From Gnetum montanum (Eukaryota; Streptophyta; Gnetopsida; Gnetales; Gnetaceae), in assembly GCA_015680685.1 (NCBI GenBank), contig MNCI01004871.1, positions 698,830 to 762,829 on the forward strand: DNA of 64,000 bases, given 5' to 3'. Within the stretch, counting starts at the first letter, position 1. Each line of letters opens with the position of its first letter. Shown here piece after piece: positions 11,085 through 21,507 of the stretch. The position numbers were made by a program, and so were the translations under genes. The notes under the pieces were generated by a model, which was not told where the DNA came from, did no database searches, and saw nothing but the letters and a program-made list of their open reading frames with translations.

Positions 11085-12525
11085 TTATTATTCAAGAAAA
11101 AATGGATTTATGGGATACTTGTTCAATGTCATTGTAACTTCCCTTGGTGGTTGCAACTGAATTTTAATTTCCCATGATGTTGTAACCACCAAACAAGACA
11201 CTTATCAACTATAGCTTCTTAATCTCCATAATGGTTGTAACTACCTGAAGCTTGTCAACTATAGCATTTAACTCTATGGTGGTTATAACTAACCCCCATA
11301 ATGTTTGTAACCCACCTTAATTTTTCATGATATTTGTAACTACCTAGAAGCAACTATAAATAGAGCTTCAAGGATAGAAGTTTAGGGGAATTGAGGGGAA
11401 ATTTTTTGAGAAGAATTGTTGGAGATTTCTTGTAAAGCATGGCTTGCTAAAGGTATCAATTCAACTGCTTTGTTTTAATCCTGTGAGTTCTTTTCTTCTC
11501 ATTTTGTTTTAGTTTCTTAGCTAATAGTTTAGATAGTATCATGCTTGGCATTTAATTTTGGGATTTTTTTTATCACTCTTATAGATCTGTTATTGTGCAA
11601 TATTAAGATTTCTATTAGGGTTGCCATAAAAGAGCTTATGTTGCCGAAAAGCATCTTGAGCAATTTAATAGTAATGTCTTTGTGAAATTGCCTATTTGAG
11701 TCTAGAGGGTCTATAAAATCATTGATACTTTGAGATGACTGAAATAGCTTCATTTGTTTTAAAGTTTATTACCTTGGTATTTCAATCTTGAAATTGTCAA
11801 ATTTTTCTAAAAGCTCTATTGTTTGCAATTCTTGACAACTATTAACTAGCCAAAATAGAAGCTTGTACTTTGTCATTTAGAAAGCATTTTTGGTAACTTA
11901 ATAAGATTGTCTTTTATGGAATTGGTTGTTAAGCTTAAAGAGCTTGGACAATTCGTAGCATTAGATTGAATCGGGATAGCTTTATTGCAAAGTGTTTCCT
12001 CATGTCAATTTATCTCTCTTAAATGTTTGAGATTTCACATAAATCTATTTTTTTTCTTTTCCTTTCTCTTTCTAAGTCCATTAAATCTCACTCTATTTCT
12101 AGTTTTCTTGTGGAACTTTTTCTCTAGGGAAAATTAGGAGTAGATTTTGGTAGAATTGTGCTTAACCATTTTTGTAAAATTTTATTTGTTTCAAGAAACA
12201 TACTAAAGGGACTATATAGACTAAGTGACTTGATAAAATAAGAATCTTTAATAACTCACAGTGTTTGACAAGGCTAGCTGAATTTTTGTTATAATAGCCA
12301 ATTATAGTTTTATACACAACCCAACCATTTCAACATTCACAATAGCAAACACATATTCATTTTTAATTTGTTTCATAACCACTAAGTCTATTTAGAAGTA
12401 TCTGGGCCTTGGGGTTGCCAAAGACCAACAAGAACCTAAATCCTATTTGAAGAAACACCTTCGTTTCTAGTGACCTCAGTCACAAGATCGAAGGCACAAC
12501 GTTGACGATCCAATCCCAAACAATC
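11085..12525 (+). repeat. Dispersed repeat E, copy 1 (LTR-like)
   Basis: A 1.4-kb sequence matches 34892-36305 along its length: a 5' part with repeated 'ggttgtaactacc'/'tggtggttataac' words, a TATA-like 'ctataaatagagcttcaag' near 11355, then a long AT-rich part ending 'cccaaacaatcacc'. The inverted copies lie at 14178-14837 and 40196-40602 plus 50375-50550. Length, TATA-like box and pairing of copies fit an LTR, but TG/CA ends and target duplications were not found. It directly follows the ARF-GAP fragment. Confidence 0.65.
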
Positions 12526-12540
12526 ACCAAGAATTTTCAA

Positions 12541-14170
12541 TGGTGTTCTTGAAGATGAGGGTTTGGTTCAGAGTCATGATCAACAAAAGTTATGCAAGTA
12601 GGTCCTCCCCAAAGTAGGCTCCTGCCATAATGCCCTTGCATAACCACTTCTATAAATGTCCATGGACACCTTAGAAGTTAAATGTAGATTATGTCTTTGT
12701 TTTGAACAACATACAACTATCATAGTTAGGATCTTGTACTATACTATACAAAACTATTAAACTCGTAATTGTATTGAGCAATGAGGTTAATAATAGGATA
12801 AGAAGGGATTGCAGAGATTAGGATGTAAGGTAAGTAACCATGTCCACAATAGGTTCTTGTGTCAATTGTTATTAAGATGATCACCATACCTATCTATCCA
12901 AGTTTTAGACCAAGTCCATACCATTAACAATGGTCTCACATTGATGTGCCCCTTCTTTCCTGTAATCATGAGCTCATAACAATCATAGAGAATGAACATC
13001 ACTCCAAAAAGAGAAGAAAAGAGAAGAATGAACAAATGAAGGACCTTAGTTAGAGGGGTGTCTTTAGGCATGGGTAACATGTCTTTCCAGCCTAGCCCCA
13101 GTGATTGTAGTTCATTATTATATCTAAGGGATGTGCTTTGAATTCCCTTTTTTTTTTCTTGCTCTCTTTTCTTTTTCTTTTTCTTCTTTTTTTTTTCTTT
13201 TTTTAATATTTTTTCTTTGTTTTTTTACAAGAACCACACCATGCAAAGACATGCTTCCTATTTATTAATCAATGATAAGAATGATGATACATTCCATAAG
13301 GAGTCATAGGCCCCAAAAACGAAGTCAAGAAGAGAACCCAACAAATCCCCTTGAGAACCCCACTTGGTCTTTCCCTCTTTCTTCAAGGCACAATGATCAT
13401 TAGTTAATTTTTAGTTTTATGTGAGAATAACCATATTTTTTTCATGACAAAGACCTCTTATTTAAAGAAACTAGAGGGATGGCTGATGTGGTCTCACTAC
13501 ATTACACAATTATTCACCCAATTAACTTGATAGCATAAGATAAACACCCAACATATGGTGTTGACTTCTACATCATGATTGGAAATATTATTAACAAAAA
13601 CATAATAAAAAATCATAAAACATAAAGAAAATGACTCAAGAAAAGAGAAATTTATAAAGAAATGAAAAATAATAAGAAATAAAAAAACATATTAAGAATT
13701 GGGAAAATTTTTGAAGAAATAGGAAAAGGATAAAAACTTGCAAAACAAAAAATTGAAATGCACTTATTAGTTCTTGATTTAAGATGGGGCATCTCCCCCA
13801 TGACTAAACTCATAGACAAGCATTCAAAAAATGGATCACACATGCCCTTAAATATACACTATACATTTTCCATTTATTGTCTTTAATGATTTAATTTTTC
13901 ACTTGGTAGCACATTTAACATTGATGATAATCATATTTTAATCATTTAGAGACATATCCTTATCTGGAATAGAAGGTGTTTTCTTTGTAAGGGGTCCTCA
14001 CATGTTTCCTCGTTTATTTTCTATTTTAGTTCTTGTGTCTCCTTGTTTAACATCTTCTTTTGATGTATAGTCAGAGTGTAAGTTGTTTTTCTCTAAGTTC
14101 TGTATTTGGTTCACTTTCTTAGGACAAGAACTAATAAGTGGGTTGGATGCTTCCATGCATCTTTTGAACA
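12541..14170 (-). mobile_element. Gypsy 3' noncoding relic (relic D)
   Basis: On the minus strand this shows the blocks found downstream of pol in A and of gag in B and C. They are 'atgggggagatgcccca' (13782-13803, reverse complement), a long pyrimidine/purine run (13140-13230), 'agaaccacaccatgcaaagac', the 'caaatccccttga' block near 13345 and the 'ggtcctccccaaag' block near 12602. The 42.1-43.3 kb part of A is the closest match. No coding frame remains. It lies between E copies in opposite orientation. Confidence 0.65.
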
Positions 14171-14177
14171 GTTTTTT

Positions 14178-14837
14178 TGTTGGCGATCATTTGGGACTGC
14201 CAATGTCTTCCTTTAGTCTAGTGACTGGGATCATGGAAAACGAAGGTGTTCCTTCAAACTTGAGTTTAGGTGTTTGATCATCTTTAGAAACACCAAGGCC
14301 CAGATACCTTCAAATAAACTCTGTGGTAATAGAGCAAATAAAGCATAAATGTGTGTTTGTTGTTATGAATGTTGAAATGCTTGGGTTTGTGTATGAAAAT
14401 GTAACTAACTATCATAACAGAAATTCAATTAACCTTGTTGAATAGTGTGAGTCATTAAAGATTTCTATTTTGTCAAGTCACTTACTCTATATACTCCCTA
14501 TAGTATGTTGCTTGGAAAAAAGAACCTTTCACCAAAATTCTTAAGCAAAATTCTACAGAAATCTACTCCTAGTTTTCTACAAAGAGAGAGATCCACAAGA
14601 AAATTAGAAATAGAGTGAGACTCAATGGATTTTAAAAGAAAAGAAGAGAGAAAGTAGATTTGTGTGAAATCTCAAACATTTAAGTAAGATAAATTGAACA
14701 TAAGAAAACAATTCGAAATAAAGTTATTCTAATTCAATCTAAAGTGTTACAAATTGTCTAAACCCTCTAAGCTCAATAAGAAATTTCGTAAAAGACACTC
14801 TTATTAAACTACCAAAATGCTTTGTAAATGACAAAAA
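14178..14837 (-). repeat. Dispersed repeat E, copy 2, inverted partial
   Basis: This is the reverse complement of roughly 11860-12525, with about 80-85% identity judged by eye. It stops abruptly at 'aaatgacaaaaa', where repeat F begins. With copy 1 it forms a large imperfect inverted repeat around relic D. Confidence 0.65.
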
Positions 14838-16247
14838 TGTTGGAGCTAAAAATCTTGGTTGCTAGAATGGAAGCCAAAAAATCCAAGTGTTGGAACAGTT
14901 TTAACCCTAAATCCCAAGGACCTTTAGAAATGGGATTCAAGGTGCCTTGGATGATCTAGCCAATCATTCAAGGACTTACAAAAATGTAAATGAAAATTTC
15001 AATGGCTTTGGAAATGGAAACGGAAGTGAAAATAAAGTTGAAGTTGCAAATTTGGAATGAAAACAAACACAAAAATAGAAATGTAAACTCAAATTTACAA
15101 AACATGAACAATAACTTTATTTAATCAAAATAAAGAATAACGTTCACGAAGTACAGATTTTGTGCCAAGAGCATAAGAAGTTGCTTACAAGAGCTTGAAG
15201 TCTGTTGGAGAAGGCAAGCTGTGTTCTACAATAACTCCATAATTTGATTTCTTTCCAGCTCTAATTTCTAGCAACATTCTATTGGTTTTCACTAGGGTCT
15301 ACAATGTCGTTATGGAAATGGGTCCTCACTTTTGGTGCAATGGCAGCTACATAGGAGTCTTTATGCCTAGCGTAGTACCAATTTCTATTGCAAAAAAGTG
15401 GAAATAAGGTTGTAATGGGCTTTGGTGGTTGTGAAAATGCAAAGATTATTGCAATGCGTGTGAATTTTGAAACTGGTATGAAGGTTGTAGATGCCAGAGC
15501 AATATCACCAAAATAAAGTGTATACATTGGATTTTTATAGGGTTGATGTGGCTATTCTTAAGTTTATGCACCCTGGCCATGATTGGTAGCAAATTAGCAT
15601 CAATTTTCAAGTGAAACCAATATCAAATCTTAGTGTAGTTACCATTTATAGTAAGTTTGGTATGGACTATAGCCACAAAACCCATCCATTTGCTATGAAT
15701 AGTAAATCAACTTTTGTGACTACACTAACACCATTCTTACTACACTAGCTTTGGTGGACTACGTTGGAGCTACAACTATGCTAAAATGGCAACTACACAA
15801 GATCTGCAACTACACTATCATGTTCTTTCATTGAAAACTTGGAATGACTACATTGGCCACTACTAGAAAAATGAAAATTCCAACAGTTCCAACATTGCAC
15901 TTCTATTAGGCCTTGGTGGTGACTACGCTGGTCATTTCCCATCGACTATAGCACCTTGTCTACTATAGCATCATGCCTACTATAACACCATGTCTACTAT
16001 AGCACCGTGTCTACTATAACACCATGTCTACTATAGAACTGGTTAAAATTAATGGCTCCAGCGTAGTTGGAGCTATAACCCTACCAAAACCCATGGAAAT
16101 GCCAATTTTAGCCATTTCCAAGATGTTTTCAACCTTTTTGAGCCTAAATATAGACATGGGATACCTTTTTCCACTTGGAAAGTGAGGAAAGAAAACCTAT
16201 TGAAGTATTTTTTGGCCTCAAAAAGTTGAAGTATGCAATATTGTAGC
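14838..16247 (+). repeat. Dispersed repeat F, copy 1
   Basis: It matches 38809-40195 over its whole length. The first 1.05 kb (14838-15885) starts TGTTGGA and ends TCCAACA, a 7-bp inverted repeat of the kind that bounds LTRs, but the flanking bases are not a duplication (AAAAA versus GTTCC). A 17-bp minisatellite sits at 15943-16042. Antisense open frames here carry no known domain. The strand given is arbitrary. Confidence 0.55.
15943..16042. repeat. 17-bp minisatellite (CTACTATAGCACCATGT)n
   Basis: Five full units and a partial sixth of a 17-bp word (consensus CTACTATAGCACCATGT) stand head to tail with few changes. Copy F2 has about two units at 39948-39970. The same unit occurs inverted at 38530-38635. 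There are no spacers, so this is a tandem repeat rather than a CRISPR. Confidence 0.85.
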
Positions 16248-16324
16248 TGATGAGACATGAAATTGCTCATATTGCTGGCGGTCACGTTAAGGCACCCACG
16301 ATAAGGCACCTACATTATATCATG

Positions 16325-16455
16325 GGTCGCGATATATCATGGGCCGTGATATCGCGTATGCGATATCACGTACGCGATATCGTGTCTTCCCCGCGATATC
16401 ACGTACGCGATATCGTGTCTTCCCCGCGATATCGCGTACGCGATATCGCAGTCAA
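16325..16455. promoter_or_regulatory. Tandem GC-rich palindromes in LTR U3
   Basis: The array repeats GCGATATC words separated by ACGTACGC or GCGTACGC. A perfect 24-bp palindrome spans 16426-16449, with core GATATCGCGTACGCGATATC. Two nearly identical units of about 32 bp ('gcgatatcacgtacgcgata' plus 'tcgtgtcttccc') precede it. It lies 15-140 bp upstream of the TATA box, where U3 enhancers are found. Related but mutated words occur at the same place in the other LTRs. Confidence 0.7.
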
Positions 16456-16464
16456 CCGCAATTT

Positions 16465-16475
16465 CTATAAATAAG
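16465..16475 (+). promoter_or_regulatory. LTR TATA box
   Basis: CTATAAATAAG is identical in the partial LTR, the solo LTR at 62358-62368, element A (50311-50321, minus) and element C (62045-62055, minus). It sits about 170 bp before the shared AATAAA signal, so it is the likely Pol II core promoter of the family. Confidence 0.75.
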
Positions 16476-16734
16476 AGGCGGCTCTCCCTCATTTTCATCC
16501 GAGTTTTAGAGTAGCGAAGCTCTGGCAATTTGATCCCTCCAGAGTTAGAATTTTTCCCGTGCCTGCCCGCAGTGTGGTGAATGTAATTGTACGGTGTCTT
16601 TATTCGAGTGTGCCGTACTTGGACACGCACATGACCGGCAATAAAGATCGAGATTACTTCATCATTGCAGCATTCACTTAGTTTATTTATTTGTTATTTA
16701 TTTAATGTTATTTATTGCTTTCATAGCGCGGTGT

Positions 16735-17648
16735 NNNNNNNNNNNNNNNNNNNNNNNNNNNNNNNNNNNNNNNNNNNNNNNNNNNNNNNNNNNNNNNNNN
16801 NNNNNNNNNNNNNNNNNNNNNNNNNNNNNNNNNNNNNNNNNNNNNNNNNNNNNNNNNNNNNNNNNNNNNNNNNNNNNNNNNNNNNNNNNNNNNNNNNNNN
16901 NNNNNNNNNNNNNNNNNNNNNNNNNNNNNNNNNNNNNNNNNNNNNNNNNNNNNNNNNNNNNNNNNNNNNNNNNNNNNNNNNNNNNNNNNNNNNNNNNNNN
17001 NNNNNNNNNNNNNNNNNNNNNNNNNNNNNNNNNNNNNNNNNNNNNNNNNNNNNNNNNNNNNNNNNNNNNNNNNNNNNNNNNNNNNNNNNNNNNNNNNNNN
17101 NNNNNNNNNNNNNNNNNNNNNNNNNNNNNNNNNNNNNNNNNNNNNNNNNNNNNNNNNNNNNNNNNNNNNNNNNNNNNNNNNNNNNNNNNNNNNNNNNNNN
17201 NNNNNNNNNNNNNNNNNNNNNNNNNNNNNNNNNNNNNNNNNNNNNNNNNNNNNNNNNNNNNNNNNNNNNNNNNNNNNNNNNNNNNNNNNNNNNNNNNNNN
17301 NNNNNNNNNNNNNNNNNNNNNNNNNNNNNNNNNNNNNNNNNNNNNNNNNNNNNNNNNNNNNNNNNNNNNNNNNNNNNNNNNNNNNNNNNNNNNNNNNNNN
17401 NNNNNNNNNNNNNNNNNNNNNNNNNNNNNNNNNNNNNNNNNNNNNNNNNNNNNNNNNNNNNNNNNNNNNNNNNNNNNNNNNNNNNNNNNNNNNNNNNNNN
17501 NNNNNNNNNNNNNNNNNNNNNNNNNNNNNNNNNNNNNNNNNNNNNNNNNNNNNNNNNNNNNNNNNNNNNNNNNNNNNNNNNNNNNNNNNNNNNNNNNNNN
17601 NNNNNNNNNNNNNNNNNNNNNNNNNNNNNNNNNNNNNNNNNNNNNNNN
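16735..17648. other. Assembly gap (914 N)
   Basis: All bases are N. Reading frames crossing it are meaningless. It interrupts the partial LTR that begins at 16248. Confidence 1.
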
Positions 17649-18111
17649 CACTCCTTTTTTTCCTTTTTTTATGGGATGAAACCTTCATTGGGTTTCTTTG
17701 CCAAAGCCAATTTTAACTTGGTTCTTTTTTTATCAAGTAAGAGGTGTTACATTCGATGGCATACATGGTTTCCCACTAAATGAGATGTGTTACATTCAAG
17801 TGGACCTATTGGTTTTCCCATTGAATGAGGTGTGCTACACTTAATGGTCTTGACAATGAAGCATAACGAAGGGATTTTGTATAGCCATAGTGCATGAGTG
17901 TCAAACATCAATCAACATTATAATCCAAGGTAACGAAGATTATAATCAAGCTATGTGATTGGGCTTAATGAAATGATAATGGAAATGATATGAAACAAGC
18001 ACTCTTGACATGGTGGAAAAAAACTAAATCTTGGGCATCGAGAACATGTGGCAACGTGCTACTATAGTGAGTTGCATCTCCACAATGACTCCAGGATTCA
18101 CCCTACAAGTG
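17649..18111. other. Unassigned DNA with a short degenerate tandem repeat
   Basis: At 17735-17845 a unit of 41-45 bp ('gaggtgttacatt...ggttttcccattgaat') occurs about two and a half times. Nothing else is recognised before element B starts. Confidence 0.5.
18107..18111. repeat. Target-site duplication AAGTG of element B, left copy
   Basis: AAGTG stands directly before the 5' LTR and again at 27300-27304 after the 3' LTR, proving both element ends. Confidence 0.93.
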
Positions 18112-18992
18112 TGATGAATTACGATTTGCTAGGCCCCAATATCGGGTACATGATATCAGGTACACAATATCATAGCCTGGATACAATATCGTATATATGA
18201 TATCGTGATTCATGTGTTATCCTATAAATATAGCACTTAGGCGCACAAGAAAGGGGAAGGAAAGAAATAGAACAATTAGTCATTAGGAGTTTTGAGTCTT
18301 TTGTCAGTTTTAGTTAGTTTTCAATTCTTTCCCAAGTGCATGCCCACAGTGTAATGTTTGTAATTGTACAAAACCTTTCTTTGAGTTTGATGTACTTGGA
18401 CGTGTACACAATCAACAATAAAGATCGAGATTACCCCATCATTGCAGCATTCAATTAGCTTTTACTTGTTTTAATTTTTAATTATTTATTTATTGCTATT
18501 TTCTTAATTAATATTCCTTTTATTGTCATTTACTATTCCTGTTGTTAACACGGAATGAGAACATCTTAATCACGAACCTTTAAGTGTAACTACGTGGTAA
18601 CCCAATAGTGTATTAAGTAGTGCTTCAAGTGATGTGAACTTGGTAATCCTAGAAGTAGTACACAAAGTCCAAGATATGTATAGATCATTAGGAATAGATG
18701 CTCATTGCACTTAGGCTAGCTTAGATCTTATTTCCTATTGCTTATTAGCTTAATTAAGTTATTTCTCATTGTCCTTAGGAGGAGCATAGTAGTAGAAACC
18801 ACATCATACACCTCACTCTGGAATAAACCATACGTGATAAAGCAAATACAAGTCCAAGTGGGAAGATAGTGAACTATGATCAACATATAACTATCTAGGT
18901 GCCACAACTAGTCCGTCCGTGAAGTTCAACCGGATCACACGTACATGCTTGTATTCGAATGGTTGAGCATAGGGGTACCTCGTCGCTCATCA
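18112..18992 (+). mobile_element. 5' LTR of element B
   Basis: The LTR is 881 bp, from TGATGAAT to CTCATCA. The TATA box is at 18222-18230 (CTATAAATA), the AATAAA signal is at 18417-18422, and the R region includes 'gcccacagtgtaatg'. It has the same length as the 3' LTR; visible differences are mostly C/T and G/A changes. U3 keeps mutated GATATC words. Confidence 0.92.
18222..18230 (+). promoter_or_regulatory. TATA box of element B 5' LTR
   Basis: CTATAAATA followed by 'tagcac' occupies the same position as CTATAAATAAG in related LTRs. Transcription would start about 30 bp downstream. Confidence 0.65.
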
Positions 18993-18993
18993 T

Positions 18994-19011
18994 TAGTGCC
19001 ATCGCCAGGGA
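18994..19011 (+). promoter_or_regulatory. Primer-binding site, tRNA-Asp-like, degenerate
   Basis: TAGTGCCATCGCCAGGGA starts one base after the LTR. It matches the tRNA-Asp complement used by Athila-type elements (TGGCGCCGTTGCCGGGGA) at 13 of 18 positions; all five changes are transitions. The sites of A (49572-49589) and C (61285-61302) fit better. Confidence 0.65.
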
Positions 19012-19126
19012 CGGTGCTAGTTATCTAGATTAGTTATGTCATACAAGGTCACTGTAACAAGGCATTAATGATATATCTTTCAGAAAAAGAAGTTAAATTT
19101 AGTTAAGTCACACACAATTCATGATA

Positions 19127-21507
19127 ATGTCTCTCTCACAAGACAATGATAATGCAACATCTAGCAAGGCAATTCATTGGGGAACCAACAAAATTTATGA
19201 CGAAGAAGAAATATGGAGTACTCAATCTTATGCAGGAGTTACATATGTTCATAGATATCCCAACAATACTCAAGGACTCTTGTCATCCAACTCAAACACC
19301 TCTAGTGAGGATGGGACATCTCCTAGAATGAGGGGGCCCGTAAGGCCCAAGACCTTCTCAATGGTTAGCAAAAACACATTAGGGGATGATTGGAAGACTT
19401 ATAGAATTTATGACGAGTCTTCCAATTCTCTCTCTTCCTCTACTCTTTCAACATCAAGTCGTGACATGGATGGCTATTCCTCAAGGGGTTGGCATAGAAA
19501 TAAAAATCAAACCCATGGGCAAAATCAGGAACACCAACATGAACATAGACAACATCGTCCCAAGTCACGAACTCATAATCTATTTAGTGACGATGAATCC
19601 CTACTGGCCACTAAGAGCCTAATACATATAATAGAGGCTATTCAAATATCCTACAGGCATCACAAGGAAAGTTTTCTACCCAAGCTTGATTTAAACAACT
19701 TTCCCAAGTTCTCAAGAGGCTATGATTTAGATTCGCAACATCATTTCCAAGTCTTCTATGATGCCTGTGCATGAAACAACATTAATAATGGGTGGCAAAG
19801 ACTTAAGCTCTTTCCTATGACACTCGTTGGCCGAGCAAAAGTATGGTACAAGTCTTTAAAACCAAAACCACTTCACCGTTGGCCGACAATGATGAAACTC
19901 TTCAATGAAAGATATCAAACCTGTGCAAGAGTGTCAACCTTGAGGAGACAAATCCAAGAGTGGAAACAAGGGCAACATGAACCCTTGGACATGGCTTTAG
20001 AAAGATATTACTCTTTGTTAAACAAATTCCTAGGCCATGGGTTCTCCAAGGAAAGGCTAATGTGTCACATCATGGATGGGCTTTGTAGTGAAACAAGGGA
20101 GATCTTAGGGATGTATGCCCCAGGTCAACTATATGAACTATGAACCCACCAATTTTAAGAGCTTATTAAGTAGGTAGCAAAAGAAGAAGGTGAAATAGCC
20201 AAATGGGAGAATATTGAAAAATCTCAACAGGATCAAACTCTTAAAGTAACGAAGGTCCATAATCATGAAGAGGAGAAACCAACTCACCTTGAGGAGGTGG
20301 AACCATACCCATCTTTGCCAATACTAAAATCACTAGATGAAATCGAGGCAAAAATCAATAAGATGATGGATTGGGTACATGAAAAATGTGGAGAATATGA
20401 AAATATTATTAGAGGAAAAACCATGCAAGATAACCTTGACAACTAGAACAAATAGAGGATACCAAACCTAGAAATAGGACAAAACACCATTTGACAATCG
20501 GAAAGAAGGATTGAAGAAAATAAGGATAGGGGCTCAACTACAAATCATAAGTATCAATGCAATGTTTTCCTGTACGATTACCCCAAAGGACAATGCTTAA
20601 TCTTGTTACATCTACATGAGCATTGGAGAAGAATGTTACACCTAAATTTCATACAGAAATACCATGTTCAACCATAGTGGCAAAACTCCCAGTCATGGGG
20701 GAGGCCATCACCAAACTGGCCACACCCTTTATACCACCTAAAACCAAGTGCTTACTATGTTCAACACCCTATTTCTCCAATTGGATCAACATCCTCTACT
20801 TCACCTCATCATTATCATTCTCCTAAGTATCATCAACCCATGTCCTCTCCCATAGGATCACAACCTCATGTTTCTTACACTTCTCCTTGCCCTCAATATT
20901 CTCATCCTTCACCTCCTTCTACATCGCTACCAGTAGTATCGGAAGGATTGGCACTACAGCACCAACCAATGAACATTACTTGTGTTGCTACCATTAACAA
21001 CAGTGGGAATCCTCCACAATCTTGGAAGCATCCTTTCTTTAGGCATGGCCATAGAAAGAGACAGCACGGCTCTGGAACCACTACATCCTCTAACTCAACA
21101 CAAGCCCAACATGGTGATGCACCTTCCTCTTTAAACTCAACGCCTCTTGTTACCTTATCCAGGCCACCAATCAACACTCCAAAAACCATGTGGCCCAATG
21201 AATATAACAATGTAGGAAGACATATCGATCCTTGCATGACGTCTTATGGTCGCAAGTGCCATAGTGTTCAAATTCTTATCACATGACCACATCTTATAAT
21301 CTACCCCACTATGCCTACTTTAATCAAGTGTGTGAACACAACTTGGGTATGTTCCTACCACTACAACAAAAGACACCCAGTGGTTTGGATATGATTGAAC
21401 CCCAATATTTTCAACATGCATGGATCCAAACTTTCCATTTATTAATTCTCTCCATGATCAAAGGTTTAGTCATGGGGGATATCCCCCATTTTAATAAGCA
21501 AAATTAG
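19127..21507 (+). pseudogene. gag of element B
   Basis: Gag packages the element RNA. From ATG 19127 (same start as in C, MSL.QD.NNATSS) one frame runs to about 21286 through several stops, then shifts. The retrotransposon gag domain is at 19680-20160 (LDLNNFPKFSRGYD, RAKVWYKSLKPK, FNERYQTCARVSTLRRQIQE, LERYYSLLNKFLGHGF). A charged helical part follows. The C-X2-C-X3-H-X4-C knuckle seen in C is damaged here (CNVFLYDYPKGQC). Then comes a Pro/Ser/His-rich tail (PPSTS, SPxQ words). It ends VMGDIPHFNKQN, over the conserved palindrome ATGGGGGATATCCCCCAT. Close kin of the gags of A and C. Confidence 0.85.
21472..21489. repeat. Perfect 18-bp palindrome at the end of gag
   Basis: ATGGGGGATATCCCCCAT is its own reverse complement. 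Imperfect versions lie after integrase in A (43252-43277), after pol in relic G (4757-4776), in relic D (13782-13803) and at the gag end of C (59180-59200). It marks the 3' limit of the pol deletion in B and C. Confidence 0.85.

Larger units (their letters stand above)
16248..16734 (+). mobile_element. Partial LTR (U3-R) running into the assembly gap
   Basis: The LTR starts near TGATGAG at 16248. U3 has an array of GATATC palindromes (16325-16455), TATA box CTATAAATAAG at 16465-16475, and the 'gtagcgaagctctggc' leader. The 'gcaataaagatcgag' polyadenylation region near 16638 is shared with all LTRs of this superfamily. The last 350-400 bp would lie in the gap. Confidence 0.8.

Noticed and set aside
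14838-15885. Repeat F as a clean LTR with TGTTGGA...TCCAACA ends
   Set aside because: No target duplication flanks it (AAAAA versus GTTCC), and both copies extend about 360 bp beyond the TCCAACA end, so the inverted ends alone do not prove an LTR.
15943-16042. Regular short repeats that might be a CRISPR array
   Set aside because: The 17-bp units are head to tail without spacers, in a plant nuclear repeat with no cas-like genes.
16665-17783. Long open frames of 317-372 codons on both strands
   Set aside because: They consist of the run of N at 16735-17648; an assembly gap has no stops.
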